Positions 55,660-64,000 of a stretch of 64,000 nt of DNA are shown piece after piece; position 1 is the stretch's first letter, and every line of letters starts with the position of its first letter. This DNA is from Gillisia sp. Hel_I_86 (GTDB taxonomy: Bacteria > Bacteroidota > Bacteroidia > Flavobacteriales > Flavobacteriaceae), in NCBI RefSeq assembly GCF_007827275.1, contig NZ_VISE01000001.1:2294001-2358000 (forward strand), read 5' to 3'. The position numbers were made by a program, and so were the translations under genes. The notes under the pieces were generated by a model. It worked only from the letters and a program-made list of their open reading frames with translations, was not told the DNA's origin and did not search any database.

Positions 55660-57054
55660 ATGAAAAAATTAATAACATATTTATTGGTAGGTTTTACTGC
55701 TATTTCCTGCTCGGATGATTTTACAGACTTAGCACCAATATCAAACCGAAATGAAGCTCAGTTTTATAACACTGCAAATGATTTTATTGGTGCTATAAAT
55801 GCAAGTTATGCGGGTCTTCAAGATGACGGCGTTTATGGAAGGGCATATTGGACAATGTTCGAAATGAGATCTGATAATACGGATCAAGGACCTGATGCTA
55901 CAGGTTTGGCGGCACAGTATGCGGAAATAAACAGATTTACTGAAGATCCTTTAAATCAACAAATTACAGCTGCATGGATTAGCTCCTATAAAGTTATTGC
56001 AAACTGTAATATTATTTTAGAGAGGATTCAATCTGTAGAAATGGATGAATCTTTAAAACAAAGGATAATTGGTGAAGCTCTGTTCTTAAGATCGCTCATG
56101 TATTATCATTTGGCAGTAGCATATGGGAATATTCCATTACAATTGAAACCTTTTATTGCAGGAGAAGAATTAGAGCAAGTAGACGCTATTACTGTGTATG
56201 ACCAGCTAATTTCTGATCTTAGAGTAGCAGAAGAGAACCTTCCGGTTTCATACCCGGTAAGTGATGTGGGTCGTGCCACAAAAGGTGCAGCCGCCACTCT
56301 GTTATCAAAAGTTTTATTGACCCTAGGACAAAATGCAGCTGCGGAAGAGGTTTTAAGACGAATTATTAATAATTATGGGTATGGATTGGTTGAAAATTAT
56401 AAGGATATCTGGGGAATCAATAATGAAAACAATATAGAATCAATTTTTGAAGTCCAATTTATGGGGGGAGGAATTGGCCAAGGTAGTGCATTTACAAATG
56501 AATTTTCCCCTAGCGCATTCCTTCAAACTGGTTCTGGATTTGGAAGAAACCGACCGACTCAAGCATTGATTGACTCATTTGATACTGAAGATGAAAGATT
56601 TGAAGTCTCCATAGGAACTTCCTATATAAATGCACAAGGGGAGGTTATTTCGGCAAATTATGTTCGCAAGTATGAGAGTGATCCCTCTTCAGAAAATGAT
56701 TCTGATATTAATTTTATTGTTTTTAGATACGCCGATGTTCTACTTATGCTTGCAGAGGCCATAGGGGAATCTGAAGAAAGTTATCAATTGATTAACGAGG
56801 TAAGAGAAAGAGCTGGACTATCGGAAATTGATTCCAGTACACCAGGTACATTTGAGGAAAAACTTCTAGAGGAAAGACAATTAGAATTGGCTTTTGAAAA
56901 CCATAGATGGGCGGACCTTAGAAGATTTGATGTAGAAAGAGAAGTCTTTGAAATTGCCGAACCATTAGTAGATCCCGAAGATGTTAGAGAGTTGTTTTTT
57001 ATTCCACAGAGAGAAATGGATATCAACCCCAATTTTGTTCAAAATAGTAATTAA
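55660..57054 (+). CDS. SusD/RagB-family glycan-binding lipoprotein
   Basis: A 464-residue lipoprotein with lipobox AISCS (Cys17). The TPR-like SusD fold is seen in EAQFYNTANDFIGAINASYAGL, in ALFLRSLMYYHLAVAYGNIPL near 140 and in the C-terminal RFADVLLMLAEA-like and RRFDVERE motifs. It caps the SusC channel on the cell surface and binds the glycan. A strong hairpin follows its stop codon. Confidence 0.95.
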   Translation: MKKLITYLLVGFTAISCSDDFTDLAPISNRNEAQFYNTANDFIGAINASYAGLQDDGVYGRAYWTMFEMRSDNTDQGPDATGLAAQYAEINRFTEDPLNQQITAAWISSYKVIANCNIILERIQSVEMDESLKQRIIGEALFLRSLMYYHLAVAYGNIPLQLKPFIAGEELEQVDAITVYDQLISDLRVAEENLPVSYPVSDVGRATKGAAATLLSKVLLTLGQNAAAEEVLRRIINNYGYGLVENYKDIWGINNENNIESIFEVQFMGGGIGQGSAFTNEFSPSAFLQTGSGFGRNRPTQALIDSFDTEDERFEVSIGTSYINAQGEVISANYVRKYESDPSSENDSDINFIVFRYADVLLMLAEAIGESEESYQLINEVRERAGLSEIDSSTPGTFEEKLLEERQLELAFENHRWADLRRFDVEREVFEIAEPLVDPEDVRELFFIPQREMDINPNFVQNSN

Positions 57055-57060
57055 ACCCAT

Positions 57061-57098
57061 CACATCCTTGTCAATTTGGACAAGGATGTGTTATTTTT
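57061..57098 (+). terminator. Intra-operon hairpin after susD
   Basis: A perfect 12-bp stem (57061-57072 with 57079-57090, loop of 6) followed by TTATTTTTT. It looks like a real terminator but stands between susD and the deacetylase genes, so it probably acts as a partial terminator that keeps SusC/SusD expression above that of the enzymes. Confidence 0.75.
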
Positions 57099-57110
57099 TA
57101 AAAATTAAAT

Positions 57111-58001
57111 ATGAAAAACAATTTTTTATTTTTCCTGGTATGTATCCTTTCATTGTCCATTTCGATGGATATAACTGCACAAGGAGAAAAATCAAAATTA
57201 AATATTATTGTTATTGGCGCGCACCCAGATGATGCAGACAACAAGTTCGGGGGAACTGCGGCACTTTTTGCGGAAATGGGGCATAATGTAAAGTTTGTTT
57301 CGGTTACAAATGGAGATGCGGGCCACTACAATAAAGGAGGAGGTCATTTAGCTAAGATAAGGAGAGCAGAAGCAGAGGAAGCGGCAAAAATATTGGGGGT
57401 TAAGGAATATACTGTTTTAGATAATCACGATGGTGAACTTCTACCTACCTTAGATGTTAGGCATCAAATAATCCGCGAAATTCGTAATTGGAATGCAGAT
57501 GTTGTTTTGTCCCCAAGACCGGCTGATTATCATCCAGATCACAGATATACAGGCATTCTAGTACAGGATGCAGCATATCTAGTAATTGTTCCTAATGTTA
57601 CTCCGGACACTCCACCTTTAGAAAAAAATCCGGTTTTTCTCTACCTAGAAGACCGTTTTCAAAAACCGTATCCCTTCCAGCCTGATATTGTAGTCGATAT
57701 TACCAGCACCTTTGATAAGAAAATAGAGGCATTAAGTGCCCACGAATCACAAATGTTTGAATGGCTCCCATGGACGAGCAATGGATTGGAAAAAGTTCCT
57801 GCTGGAAACGACGAAAGACAAAAATTCATGTCAGCCAATTGGTCGGGAAGTATAACATCTGATGAGCGAGAGGCACTTAAGAAATGGTATGGAGACAAGA
57901 AGGGGGAGAATATTAATTATGCAGAATCTTTTGAAATCTGTGAATATGGGAAACAACCATCAAAAGAAGAAATTTTACAACTTTTCCCAATGTTAAAATA
58001 A
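57111..58001 (+). CDS. Exported PIG-L family deacetylase, copy 1
   Basis: A 296-residue protein with a signal peptide (1-24). The zinc-binding motif AHPDD is at 37-41 and the second histidine pair is in DYHPDHR near 143. LDNHDGELLPTLDVRHQ is a shared stretch with the next gene. PIG-L enzymes deacetylate N-acetylglucosamine-type residues. With a signal peptide it acts outside the cytoplasm on the glycan or its fragments. Confidence 0.9.
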   Translation: MKNNFLFFLVCILSLSISMDITAQGEKSKLNIIVIGAHPDDADNKFGGTAALFAEMGHNVKFVSVTNGDAGHYNKGGGHLAKIRRAEAEEAAKILGVKEYTVLDNHDGELLPTLDVRHQIIREIRNWNADVVLSPRPADYHPDHRYTGILVQDAAYLVIVPNVTPDTPPLEKNPVFLYLEDRFQKPYPFQPDIVVDITSTFDKKIEALSAHESQMFEWLPWTSNGLEKVPAGNDERQKFMSANWSGSITSDEREALKKWYGDKKGENINYAESFEICEYGKQPSKEEILQLFPMLK

Positions 58002-58007
58002 AACCCC

Positions 58008-58895
58008 ATGAAAAAGCAAATAATATTGTTAGTTTTTCTATTAATAGCATTACCTATGATTGGACAAAATACTGATAAAAAGCCCTTAAACATTATCGCT
58101 ATTGGAGCCCATCCCGATGATTGTGATTTTAAATTTGGTGGTACAGCAGCCTTATTTGCTGAAATGGGACATAATGTAAAATTTTTGGCTTTAACTAATG
58201 GGGATGCCGGACACCAGAATATGGGGGGTGGAGTTTTGGCAAAAAGAAGAAGGAGCGAAGCAAAGAGAGCAGCTGAAATTCTAGGAATTGAATATGAAGT
58301 ACTAGATAATCATGATGGAGAGCTTCTGCCAACCCTAAACGTTAGGCATCAGGTAATAAGAAAAATAAGAGAATGGAATGCGGATATAGTACTTGGCCTT
58401 AGATCCAACGACTATCACCCCGACCATAGGAACGCAGGTATAGTTGTTCAAGACGCAGCTTATTTAGTAATTGTTCCTAACGTTGCTCCAGATACTCCGC
58501 CGTTAGAAAGAAACCCAGTTTTTCTTTATATGAAGGACGGTTTTAATAAGCCAAATCCTTTTTCTAACGATATAGGTATTATCATTGATAAAGTATTTGA
58601 CAAAAAAATAGCTGCATTGGCAGCTCATGAATCTCAAATTTTTGAATGGGGGCCATGGACAAATGGGATGAAAGATTCGGAAGTGCCAAAAGAAGAAAAA
58701 GAGAGGTTAACTTGGCTAAAACTTAGATTTGAAAAATATAAATTCGATCAAGAAGAGATTGCTGCCTTAAAAAAATGGTATCCAAACGAAGATGTATCTA
58801 GTGTACAACAAGCCGAGTTTTTAGAAATCTGTGAATATGGAAAACAACCAACAGCGCAAGAAATAAAGGAGCTTTTCCCTATGTTGGGAAATTAG
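58008..58895 (+). CDS. Exported PIG-L family deacetylase, copy 2
   Basis: A 295-residue protein with a signal peptide (1-20), AHPDD at 34-38 and DYHPDHR near 142. It begins 6 bases after copy 1 and is similar over its whole length, so it arose by tandem duplication. The C-terminal third, after EWGPWTNG, differs most from copy 1 and may set a different substrate position. Confidence 0.9.
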   Translation: MKKQIILLVFLLIALPMIGQNTDKKPLNIIAIGAHPDDCDFKFGGTAALFAEMGHNVKFLALTNGDAGHQNMGGGVLAKRRRSEAKRAAEILGIEYEVLDNHDGELLPTLNVRHQVIRKIREWNADIVLGLRSNDYHPDHRNAGIVVQDAAYLVIVPNVAPDTPPLERNPVFLYMKDGFNKPNPFSNDIGIIIDKVFDKKIAALAAHESQIFEWGPWTNGMKDSEVPKEEKERLTWLKLRFEKYKFDQEEIAALKKWYPNEDVSSVQQAEFLEICEYGKQPTAQEIKELFPMLGN

Positions 58896-58917
58896 CAATT
58901 CCAATTAATAAATCAAA

Positions 58918-60186
58918 ATGAGAAAAACTAACTCCTCTAAAAGGTACTATTATTTAGTAATACTGGTAATTGTAATTTTTTCTGTAATATCTTTTATCAC
59001 CAATATACTAAATTCAATTATAGCAGATGTAAAGGAAAGTTTTGAATTGAGCCTTACCCTAACAGGGCTACTACCTTTTTCTTTCTTTATTGCTTATGGA
59101 GTTATGTCTATTCCTGCAGGTTTTCTTGCTGAAAAATTTAGCAATAAAAAATTATTGTCGGCTTCCTTTTTATTGATGACAATCACCTCTTTAAGCTTTG
59201 TTGCTTTTCCGGGTTATATTGTTTTTTCTTTGACACTTTTTGTCTTGGGATCTTGCATGGCTGTTCTCCAAGTTATTATCAATCCAATGTTGAGAATTGC
59301 TGGTGGTGAAGAAAATTTTGCTTTCAATTCGGTTTTAGCACAATTGTTTTTTGGACTTGCCTCCTTTGCCAGCCCCTTTTTGTATAAATATTTAGTGGAT
59401 TCTTCTTCAACAAATATCGATAATCTAGCCACAATCCTGGTTAGTTTAGTGCCAGTTGATTTACCATGGGTTGCTCTTTATATCGTTTTTGCGTTCATTT
59501 CCTTTATTCTGCTGGTAGTAGTATTAGCTACTTCTTACCCTAAATTCCAAAAAAATGAAGATGAACGGGCTGGATCTTTCGGCACTTACTTAAAACTTTT
59601 GAAAAATCGGTGGATTTTACTTTATTTTTTAGGAATATTCTGTTACGTGGGTATCGAGCAGGGTATCGGTAATTGGATATCGCAATTTTTACTGCAGTAC
59701 CATAACTTGGATCCGCGAACGATTGGAGCTAATACCGTTGCCTATTTTTGGGCGATGTTGACTGCAGGTTGTTTATTGGGCCTCCTTCTTTTAAAGTTCA
59801 TAGATAGCCGGAAAGTATTAATAATGGCTACCATTATAGCTATTGTATGTCTCGTTTTAGCTTTGATTGGCTCAAGTAAAATAGCATTAATTGCCTTTCC
59901 TCTTATTGGTTTTTTCATATCTGTTATGTGGTCCATTATATTTTCACTTGCCTTAAATTCGGTGAAGAATAATCACGGAGCATTATCTGGGATTTTAGTT
60001 ACCGGAATTGCCGGGGGAGCCATTTTTCCTTTCATAGTTGGGTGGATTGGGGAGGTAACGACATTGAAAGCGGGTCTATTTTCTTTAGTGGTACCACTGG
60101 CTTTTGTGCTATCCATAGGATTTTGGTCAAAACCTATTATACACAATAAAACGATAAAACTTAAAAGACAAGAAAAGGCTATATAA
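58918..60186 (+). CDS. MFS transporter (FucP/NagP-like sugar permease)
   Basis: A 422-residue inner-membrane permease with twelve helices. The early FFIAYGVMSIPAGFLAEKF loop is typical of the FHS group (FucP, NagP), and similar positions recur in the second half (ILVTGIAGGAIFPFIVGW). These carriers take up fucose, glucose or N-acetylglucosamine with protons. It follows the deacetylases by 22 bases and overlaps the ROK kinase gene by one base, which suggests that the imported sugar is phosphorylated by that kinase. Confidence 0.9.
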   Translation: MRKTNSSKRYYYLVILVIVIFSVISFITNILNSIIADVKESFELSLTLTGLLPFSFFIAYGVMSIPAGFLAEKFSNKKLLSASFLLMTITSLSFVAFPGYIVFSLTLFVLGSCMAVLQVIINPMLRIAGGEENFAFNSVLAQLFFGLASFASPFLYKYLVDSSSTNIDNLATILVSLVPVDLPWVALYIVFAFISFILLVVVLATSYPKFQKNEDERAGSFGTYLKLLKNRWILLYFLGIFCYVGIEQGIGNWISQFLLQYHNLDPRTIGANTVAYFWAMLTAGCLLGLLLLKFIDSRKVLIMATIIAIVCLVLALIGSSKIALIAFPLIGFFISVMWSIIFSLALNSVKNNHGALSGILVTGIAGGAIFPFIVGWIGEVTTLKAGLFSLVVPLAFVLSIGFWSKPIIHNKTIKLKRQEKAI

Positions 60187-61019
60187 TGGAGGTACTGGGT
60201 GTTGATATAGGAGGTTCTAATTTAAAGGCTGGAAGGGTTGTAAATGGGGAAATTGAAAAAAAATCGATTAAACCTGTAAAAAGAGGGGGAACTTATGATC
60301 AGGTCCTGCACGATCTATTTAATTGCATAGATGAGGTTATCACCCAAAACACAAAAAGTATTGGTATAGGTGTTCCAGCAGTTGTAGACCCGTTAAAAGG
60401 AATAGCATATAATGTGCAAAATATACCAAGTTGGGAAATAGTGCCATTAAAGCAATTGCTTATCGAACGATATGGACTACTGGTTCATTTAAATAATGAT
60501 GCTAATTGTTTTGCCCTAGGGGAAAAAATTTATGGCCGAGGGCTTCATTATAAAAATTTTGTAGGTCTTTCTCTGGGAACAGGAATAGGTATGGGAATTA
60601 TTATTAATGAATCATTATATAATGGTGTTTTATGTGGAGCGGGTGAAATAGGAATGATTGCTTATAAAGAAAGTATAATGGAGCACTACGCTAGCAGCTT
60701 TTTTTTTACTGAAAAGTATGGTTTGCACCCCATAGAAGTTTTTGAACGTGCGGAACAAGGTAATCCAGAATCAATTATTGCTTTTCAAGAGTATGGTTTT
60801 CATTTGGGAGAAGCAATAAAAACTATCCTCTATCTCTATGCCCCAGAAGCGATAATAATCGGGGGATCAATAAGTAAAGCTTATAAATATTTTCAAGAAT
60901 CCTTACAAACAAATTTGAAGGCTTTTGCTTACTCAAAACAAATAGAAAACTTAAAAATTGAAGTTTCCACAAAAAATGGATCTCCCATTCTGGGTGCTGC
61001 TGCATTGTGTCTTCAATAA
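60186..61019 (+). CDS. ROK-family sugar kinase
   Basis: A 277-residue protein of the ROK fold: phosphate loop DIGGSNLKAG at 6-15, LNNDANCFALGE near 102 with the catalytic aspartate, the SLGTGIGMGI loop near 130 and GAGEIGMIAY. The zinc-binding CxCGxxGC segment usual after the GEIG motif is missing, and the protein is somewhat shorter than the common 300 residues. It probably phosphorylates a hexose or amino sugar brought in by the MFS permease and hands it to NagB. Confidence 0.88.
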   Translation: MEVLGVDIGGSNLKAGRVVNGEIEKKSIKPVKRGGTYDQVLHDLFNCIDEVITQNTKSIGIGVPAVVDPLKGIAYNVQNIPSWEIVPLKQLLIERYGLLVHLNNDANCFALGEKIYGRGLHYKNFVGLSLGTGIGMGIIINESLYNGVLCGAGEIGMIAYKESIMEHYASSFFFTEKYGLHPIEVFERAEQGNPESIIAFQEYGFHLGEAIKTILYLYAPEAIIIGGSISKAYKYFQESLQTNLKAFAYSKQIENLKIEVSTKNGSPILGAAALCLQ

Positions 61020-61032
61020 TAAATTAGAAGCT

Positions 61033-63687
61033 ATGAAAAAAATAATTGTATTGATCATCGTTCAGGCATTAATGTTTGTGGGGAATGCCCAAACGACTAA
61101 AAAAATATCAATTAATATTGAAAATAATATCGAAGGTGCTCCAATTACAATGGGCATACCTTTTCCAAAAGGTGCTTTAAATTCTGTTGATAATATCAGG
61201 CTAATAAATTCCCTGGGAAAAGAGATTCCAATCCAAACAACAGAAGTAACCACATGGCTACCTGCAAATTCCAGTGTGAAATGGGCATGGATCTTCTTTT
61301 TTTCAGAAACATCTCCAAATTATACGCTTGAATTTGGTGGAGATGTTTCCCCAAAATTATTTTCGGAACGTATTATTTCAACCAATAATATGAGACCTCA
61401 AGGAGGAATTACAGTTAACACAGGCCCCTTGCAGTTTAGCATCGATAAACAGGGCAATGGCTTCCTTGATCAGGTGCATTTGGATTTGAACCAAAATAAC
61501 CAATTTGAAGAGGATGAAAAGATAGCTTCAGCTCCAATAGAAAAAAGAGGAACTTTTTTGGATATTTTGGATGAAAAGGGTTTGGACATGTCAAAAGCTG
61601 TGATTCATGAGGTTTTTAGGGAAAAAGGCTCTGGGCCACTACATACAATATTTAGGGTGGAAGGTACTTACGTGTATGAAAATAATAACAATCCTTCTCC
61701 TTTTATTATAAGAATACATGCGTACGCCGGAAAATCTTATATTAAAGTGCTTCATACGCTCACATATACTGGGGAGCCAGATAAACATATAAAACAGAAG
61801 GGGCAACACGCCAATATAGCGACGCAAAATGAAATATTACTGTCTGAGGAAACCATGGATGATCCTGGTTGGACCCAACCTAATGATCAGATTGCTGGTT
61901 GTGGTTTAACTTTTAATTATCACCTAAATAACAATGTAAGCTTTTCAAGTTCTATTTATGAAGGAGACTGGTTTCAGGATCCCACGTTAAAAGATATTAA
62001 ATTGGATCAGTTAAACAATGAAAAGACCGGGATTTTACAGACCGGGCCCAATCAAAACATTCCAAATAAAACATCTTCTTCCACTGAAAGAATACAAGGG
62101 TTTAAGTCTCGAATTTATAATGGAGAAAACACTCTTGAAGAAACCCAAAGATCCAAGGGTTGGATAGATATTTCTGATTCCTCAAAGGGGATTAGTGTTG
62201 GAATAAAAAACTTTTTTAAGGAATATCCCAAAGAACTCCAAGTAGATCACAATAATAACACTATGAGTGGCTATATCTGGCCATCTGGAATTGAACCAAT
62301 GAGTTTTGAAAGAAAACATACAGAAAAAGATGGAGGAATGCTGGGTAATTTTGCACAGGGAATTACTAAAACAACAGAATTTATCTATTATTTTCATGGA
62401 AAACCCGAATTAGGAAAAATAAAAAATGTGATTGACTATTCTTTGCAAGCTCCGGTTGCCCATGCTTCTCCTCAATGGTATACCCAAACTAAGGTTTACG
62501 GAAACATGGCTCCTTTTTCCTCAAAACATGAAGAATTTGAAAATGCATTACAATATAAATATGATTGGTGGGCCTTTAATCAAAAATGGGAACCTTGGTA
62601 TGGAATGTTCGATTATGGAGACGGAAAAAATTATTACATTGGAGAGGAATGGTACCAGTGGAACAACAATGAACCTATGGTGGATTTTCAATTATGGACT
62701 AATTTTATGAGAACGGGAGATGCAAAATATTACTATTTAGCAGAAGGAATTAGTAAACATACCATGGATGTGGATAATGTTCACTGGCCGAGGAAAAGAA
62801 CCTATTTAGGTCAAATCAATGATGCTGTAGACTATTGGGATTACAAAGACGAACCCGAATCCACTCCTTATTTGGGAATTGGAAGAAGACATGCAGAAGA
62901 ACATTGGTATGCTCTATTGAGCGCACATGTTTGGATACAAGGATGGATAGCCTCCTATTACCTAACTGGCGATCATAGAGCTTTGGAGGTGGCAAAAATG
63001 ACAGGGGACACCTACTTAAAAAGAATTTGGGGGGAGCATGATCTAAGGGGGAGGCGTCTCTACCTTTCAGTTTTAAATTTAGTCGAACTATATGATGCAA
63101 CAAAAAGCCCAAAATATAAGAAGGAGCTAGACGAGAGAGTAGAAATAATGCTGGAGCTTCAAAAGGAGCAGGGTGGTAATATTTTAATAGATAGATATGG
63201 TTATAGCCAAACTTATGTAGTTCAAGGCCTTTATAAGTATTATCAATTAACCGGCGATGAGAGCGTTAAAAAAGCACTTTTAGACCATGCAAGATGGGTC
63301 TTAAATGTTCCTCCTTATAACCATCAGATGGAATCTTATTTGGCCACAATTTATCCATTACTTTTAGGCTATGAATTCAGTGGCAATAAAATTTACTTAA
63401 ATGAAGCCAAAAAAAGGGCTCAATATCTCAAGGTTGATAAACTTCCAAAACCAAATAATGAATTTGCTAACCAAAAAGAATATAGCCAAGCGCTACTTAA
63501 AATTTCTCACCTCCCGAAAGATATAAGCGAAAGGTTTACCAATTGGGAAACCAATCAGGGTTTAAGGGTTTTTGGGTGGACTCATGCCCACAATATTCCA
63601 TATTTACTCTACTGGTTGGATAAAGAGGTCGAGAAAGAAAAGGGAATCACCAATAGGCCCAAAACAAATAAATTTTCCGGGGAATAA
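61033..63687 (+). CDS. Exported PcRGLX/YetA-like protein with alpha/alpha-toroid domain
   Basis: About 884 residues from ATG 61033, which gives a signal peptide (KKIIVLIIVQALMFVGNAQ); an upstream in-frame ATG at 60958 lies within the ROK gene. The N-terminal 250 residues look like the RIFT-barrel domain of PcRGLX/YetA proteins (GIPFPKGAL, WAWIFFFSET), followed by a beta-sandwich and a helical toroid (HWYALLSAHVWIQGWIASYYLTG). Such proteins include exo-acting polysaccharide lyases and many untested members. Here it is the only candidate glycan-backbone enzyme of the locus. Bond specificity is unknown. Confidence 0.72.
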   Translation: MKKIIVLIIVQALMFVGNAQTTKKISINIENNIEGAPITMGIPFPKGALNSVDNIRLINSLGKEIPIQTTEVTTWLPANSSVKWAWIFFFSETSPNYTLEFGGDVSPKLFSERIISTNNMRPQGGITVNTGPLQFSIDKQGNGFLDQVHLDLNQNNQFEEDEKIASAPIEKRGTFLDILDEKGLDMSKAVIHEVFREKGSGPLHTIFRVEGTYVYENNNNPSPFIIRIHAYAGKSYIKVLHTLTYTGEPDKHIKQKGQHANIATQNEILLSEETMDDPGWTQPNDQIAGCGLTFNYHLNNNVSFSSSIYEGDWFQDPTLKDIKLDQLNNEKTGILQTGPNQNIPNKTSSSTERIQGFKSRIYNGENTLEETQRSKGWIDISDSSKGISVGIKNFFKEYPKELQVDHNNNTMSGYIWPSGIEPMSFERKHTEKDGGMLGNFAQGITKTTEFIYYFHGKPELGKIKNVIDYSLQAPVAHASPQWYTQTKVYGNMAPFSSKHEEFENALQYKYDWWAFNQKWEPWYGMFDYGDGKNYYIGEEWYQWNNNEPMVDFQLWTNFMRTGDAKYYYLAEGISKHTMDVDNVHWPRKRTYLGQINDAVDYWDYKDEPESTPYLGIGRRHAEEHWYALLSAHVWIQGWIASYYLTGDHRALEVAKMTGDTYLKRIWGEHDLRGRRLYLSVLNLVELYDATKSPKYKKELDERVEIMLELQKEQGGNILIDRYGYSQTYVVQGLYKYYQLTGDESVKKALLDHARWVLNVPPYNHQMESYLATIYPLLLGYEFSGNKIYLNEAKKRAQYLKVDKLPKPNNEFANQKEYSQALLKISHLPKDISERFTNWETNQGLRVFGWTHAHNIPYLLYWLDKEVEKEKGITNRPKTNKFSGE

Positions 63688-63730
63688 GCAAGGGCTCGTG
63701 CAGTTTTTTGAAATGTATTAGAACAATAGA

Positions 63731-64000
63731 ATGATGGATAAAATGATTTTTAGCCGAAATAATATTTTAATATTAACAGGTCCTTTACTTTTCTTTTTAC
63801 TGCAGCTAAACACTCCTAACGGCATTTCAGAGCCTGCCTATGATATGTTGTGCATAACATTATGGATGGCAGTTTGGTGGGTTACAGAGGCTGTTTCTAT
63901 TAGTGTTACAGCGCTTTTGCCTATTGTGCTTTTTCCTCTAACAGGGACTGTTGACCTTGAAACCACTACAGCTTCCTATGGCAATAAATACATTTTTCTT
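63731..64000 (+). CDS. DASS-family (SLC13) anion symporter, partial
   Basis: The first 90 residues of a membrane transporter cut by the window edge. LPIVLFPLTG follows LWMAVWWVTEAVSISVTALL, which is the opening of the divalent anion:sodium symporter family (sulfate, dicarboxylate or citrate carriers). It lies 43 bases after the YetA-like gene and may belong to the same locus, for example for uptake of a sulfate or an acidic product. Confidence 0.82.
   Translation, partial: MMDKMIFSRNNILILTGPLLFFLLQLNTPNGISEPAYDMLCITLWMAVWWVTEAVSISVTALLPIVLFPLTGTVDLETTTASYGNKYIFL

Noticed and set aside
60958-61032. N-terminal extension of the YetA-like protein
   Set aside because: Falls within the ROK kinase gene; signal peptide begins at 61033.
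1-64000. CRISPR arrays and rRNA genes
   Set aside because: No regularly spaced repeat series and no rRNA-like sequence were seen.

Overview
The window reads as chromosome of a marine-type member of the Bacteroidota, most likely Flavobacteriaceae. It is AT-rich, Shine-Dalgarno sequences are weak, and it carries a SusC/SusD pair, further TonB-dependent receptors, a GbsR-type regulator and Bacteroidota-specific small families (HYC_CC_PP, DUF3347, DUF4136). Two GC-richer insertion sequences and two tyrosine-recombinase remnants show recent mobile-DNA activity.

Region 1 (1-17612) is a molybdenum and sulfur block. It starts with the FAD subunit of a xanthine/CO-dehydrogenase-type hydroxylase (cut by the window edge), two MobA-like nucleotidyltransferases, a cysteine desulfurase and XdhC. 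An operon moaA-moeA-membrane protein-moaD-moaE-moaC-moeB/rhodanese follows. A broken TauE/SafE-like gene joined to the tail of a second moaA lies next. Then come a fatty-acid-hydroxylase-like protein, a lipoprotein rhodanese, a monohaem cytochrome c, a Tat-exported sulfite dehydrogenase, a UshA-like nucleotidase lipoprotein, a secreted DsrE-like protein and a SoxB-like metallophosphatase. The pathway builds and sulfurates molybdenum cofactor for the hydroxylase and the sulfite dehydrogenase, and the other genes suggest oxidation of reduced sulfur in the periplasm.

Region 2 (17613-19050) is a junction: an IS1595-type element abuts the start of the SoxB-like gene and truncates an integrase. It is followed by the 3' part of a tRNA-Met gene with its terminator. 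I read this as the right end of an integrated island that lies to the left.

Region 3 (19100-27800) carries an RND efflux operon (TolC-, AcrB- and AcrA-like) behind a GbsR-type regulator with inverted-repeat operators, a truncated cNMP-binding regulator and two NAD(P)-binding oxidoreductases.

Region 4 (27829-36770) looks like a catabolic operon for mannosylglycerate or glucosylglycerate: LacI regulator, TonB receptor, GH63-type glycosylglycerate hydrolase, sodium symporter, glycerate kinase and mannose-6-phosphate isomerase.

Region 5 (36780-49770) is accessory: a frameshifted integrase, a FecA-like receptor and a run of small cysteine- and metal-related proteins. A ferric-reductase-like flavoprotein has had its 3' end replaced by an IS5-family insertion. 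Beyond it are a DUF4136 lipoprotein, a damaged potassium-channel-like gene, a SnoaL-like protein, an orphan HhH-nuclease-like protein and a YceI-like protein between two copies of a palindromic repeat.

Region 6 (50408-64000) is a polysaccharide utilisation locus: NagB fused to a PIG-L domain, SusC, SusD, two exported PIG-L deacetylases, an MFS transporter, a ROK kinase, a PcRGLX/YetA-like exported enzyme and the start of a DASS transporter. The repeated deacetylase theme points to an N-acetylated amino-sugar glycan.
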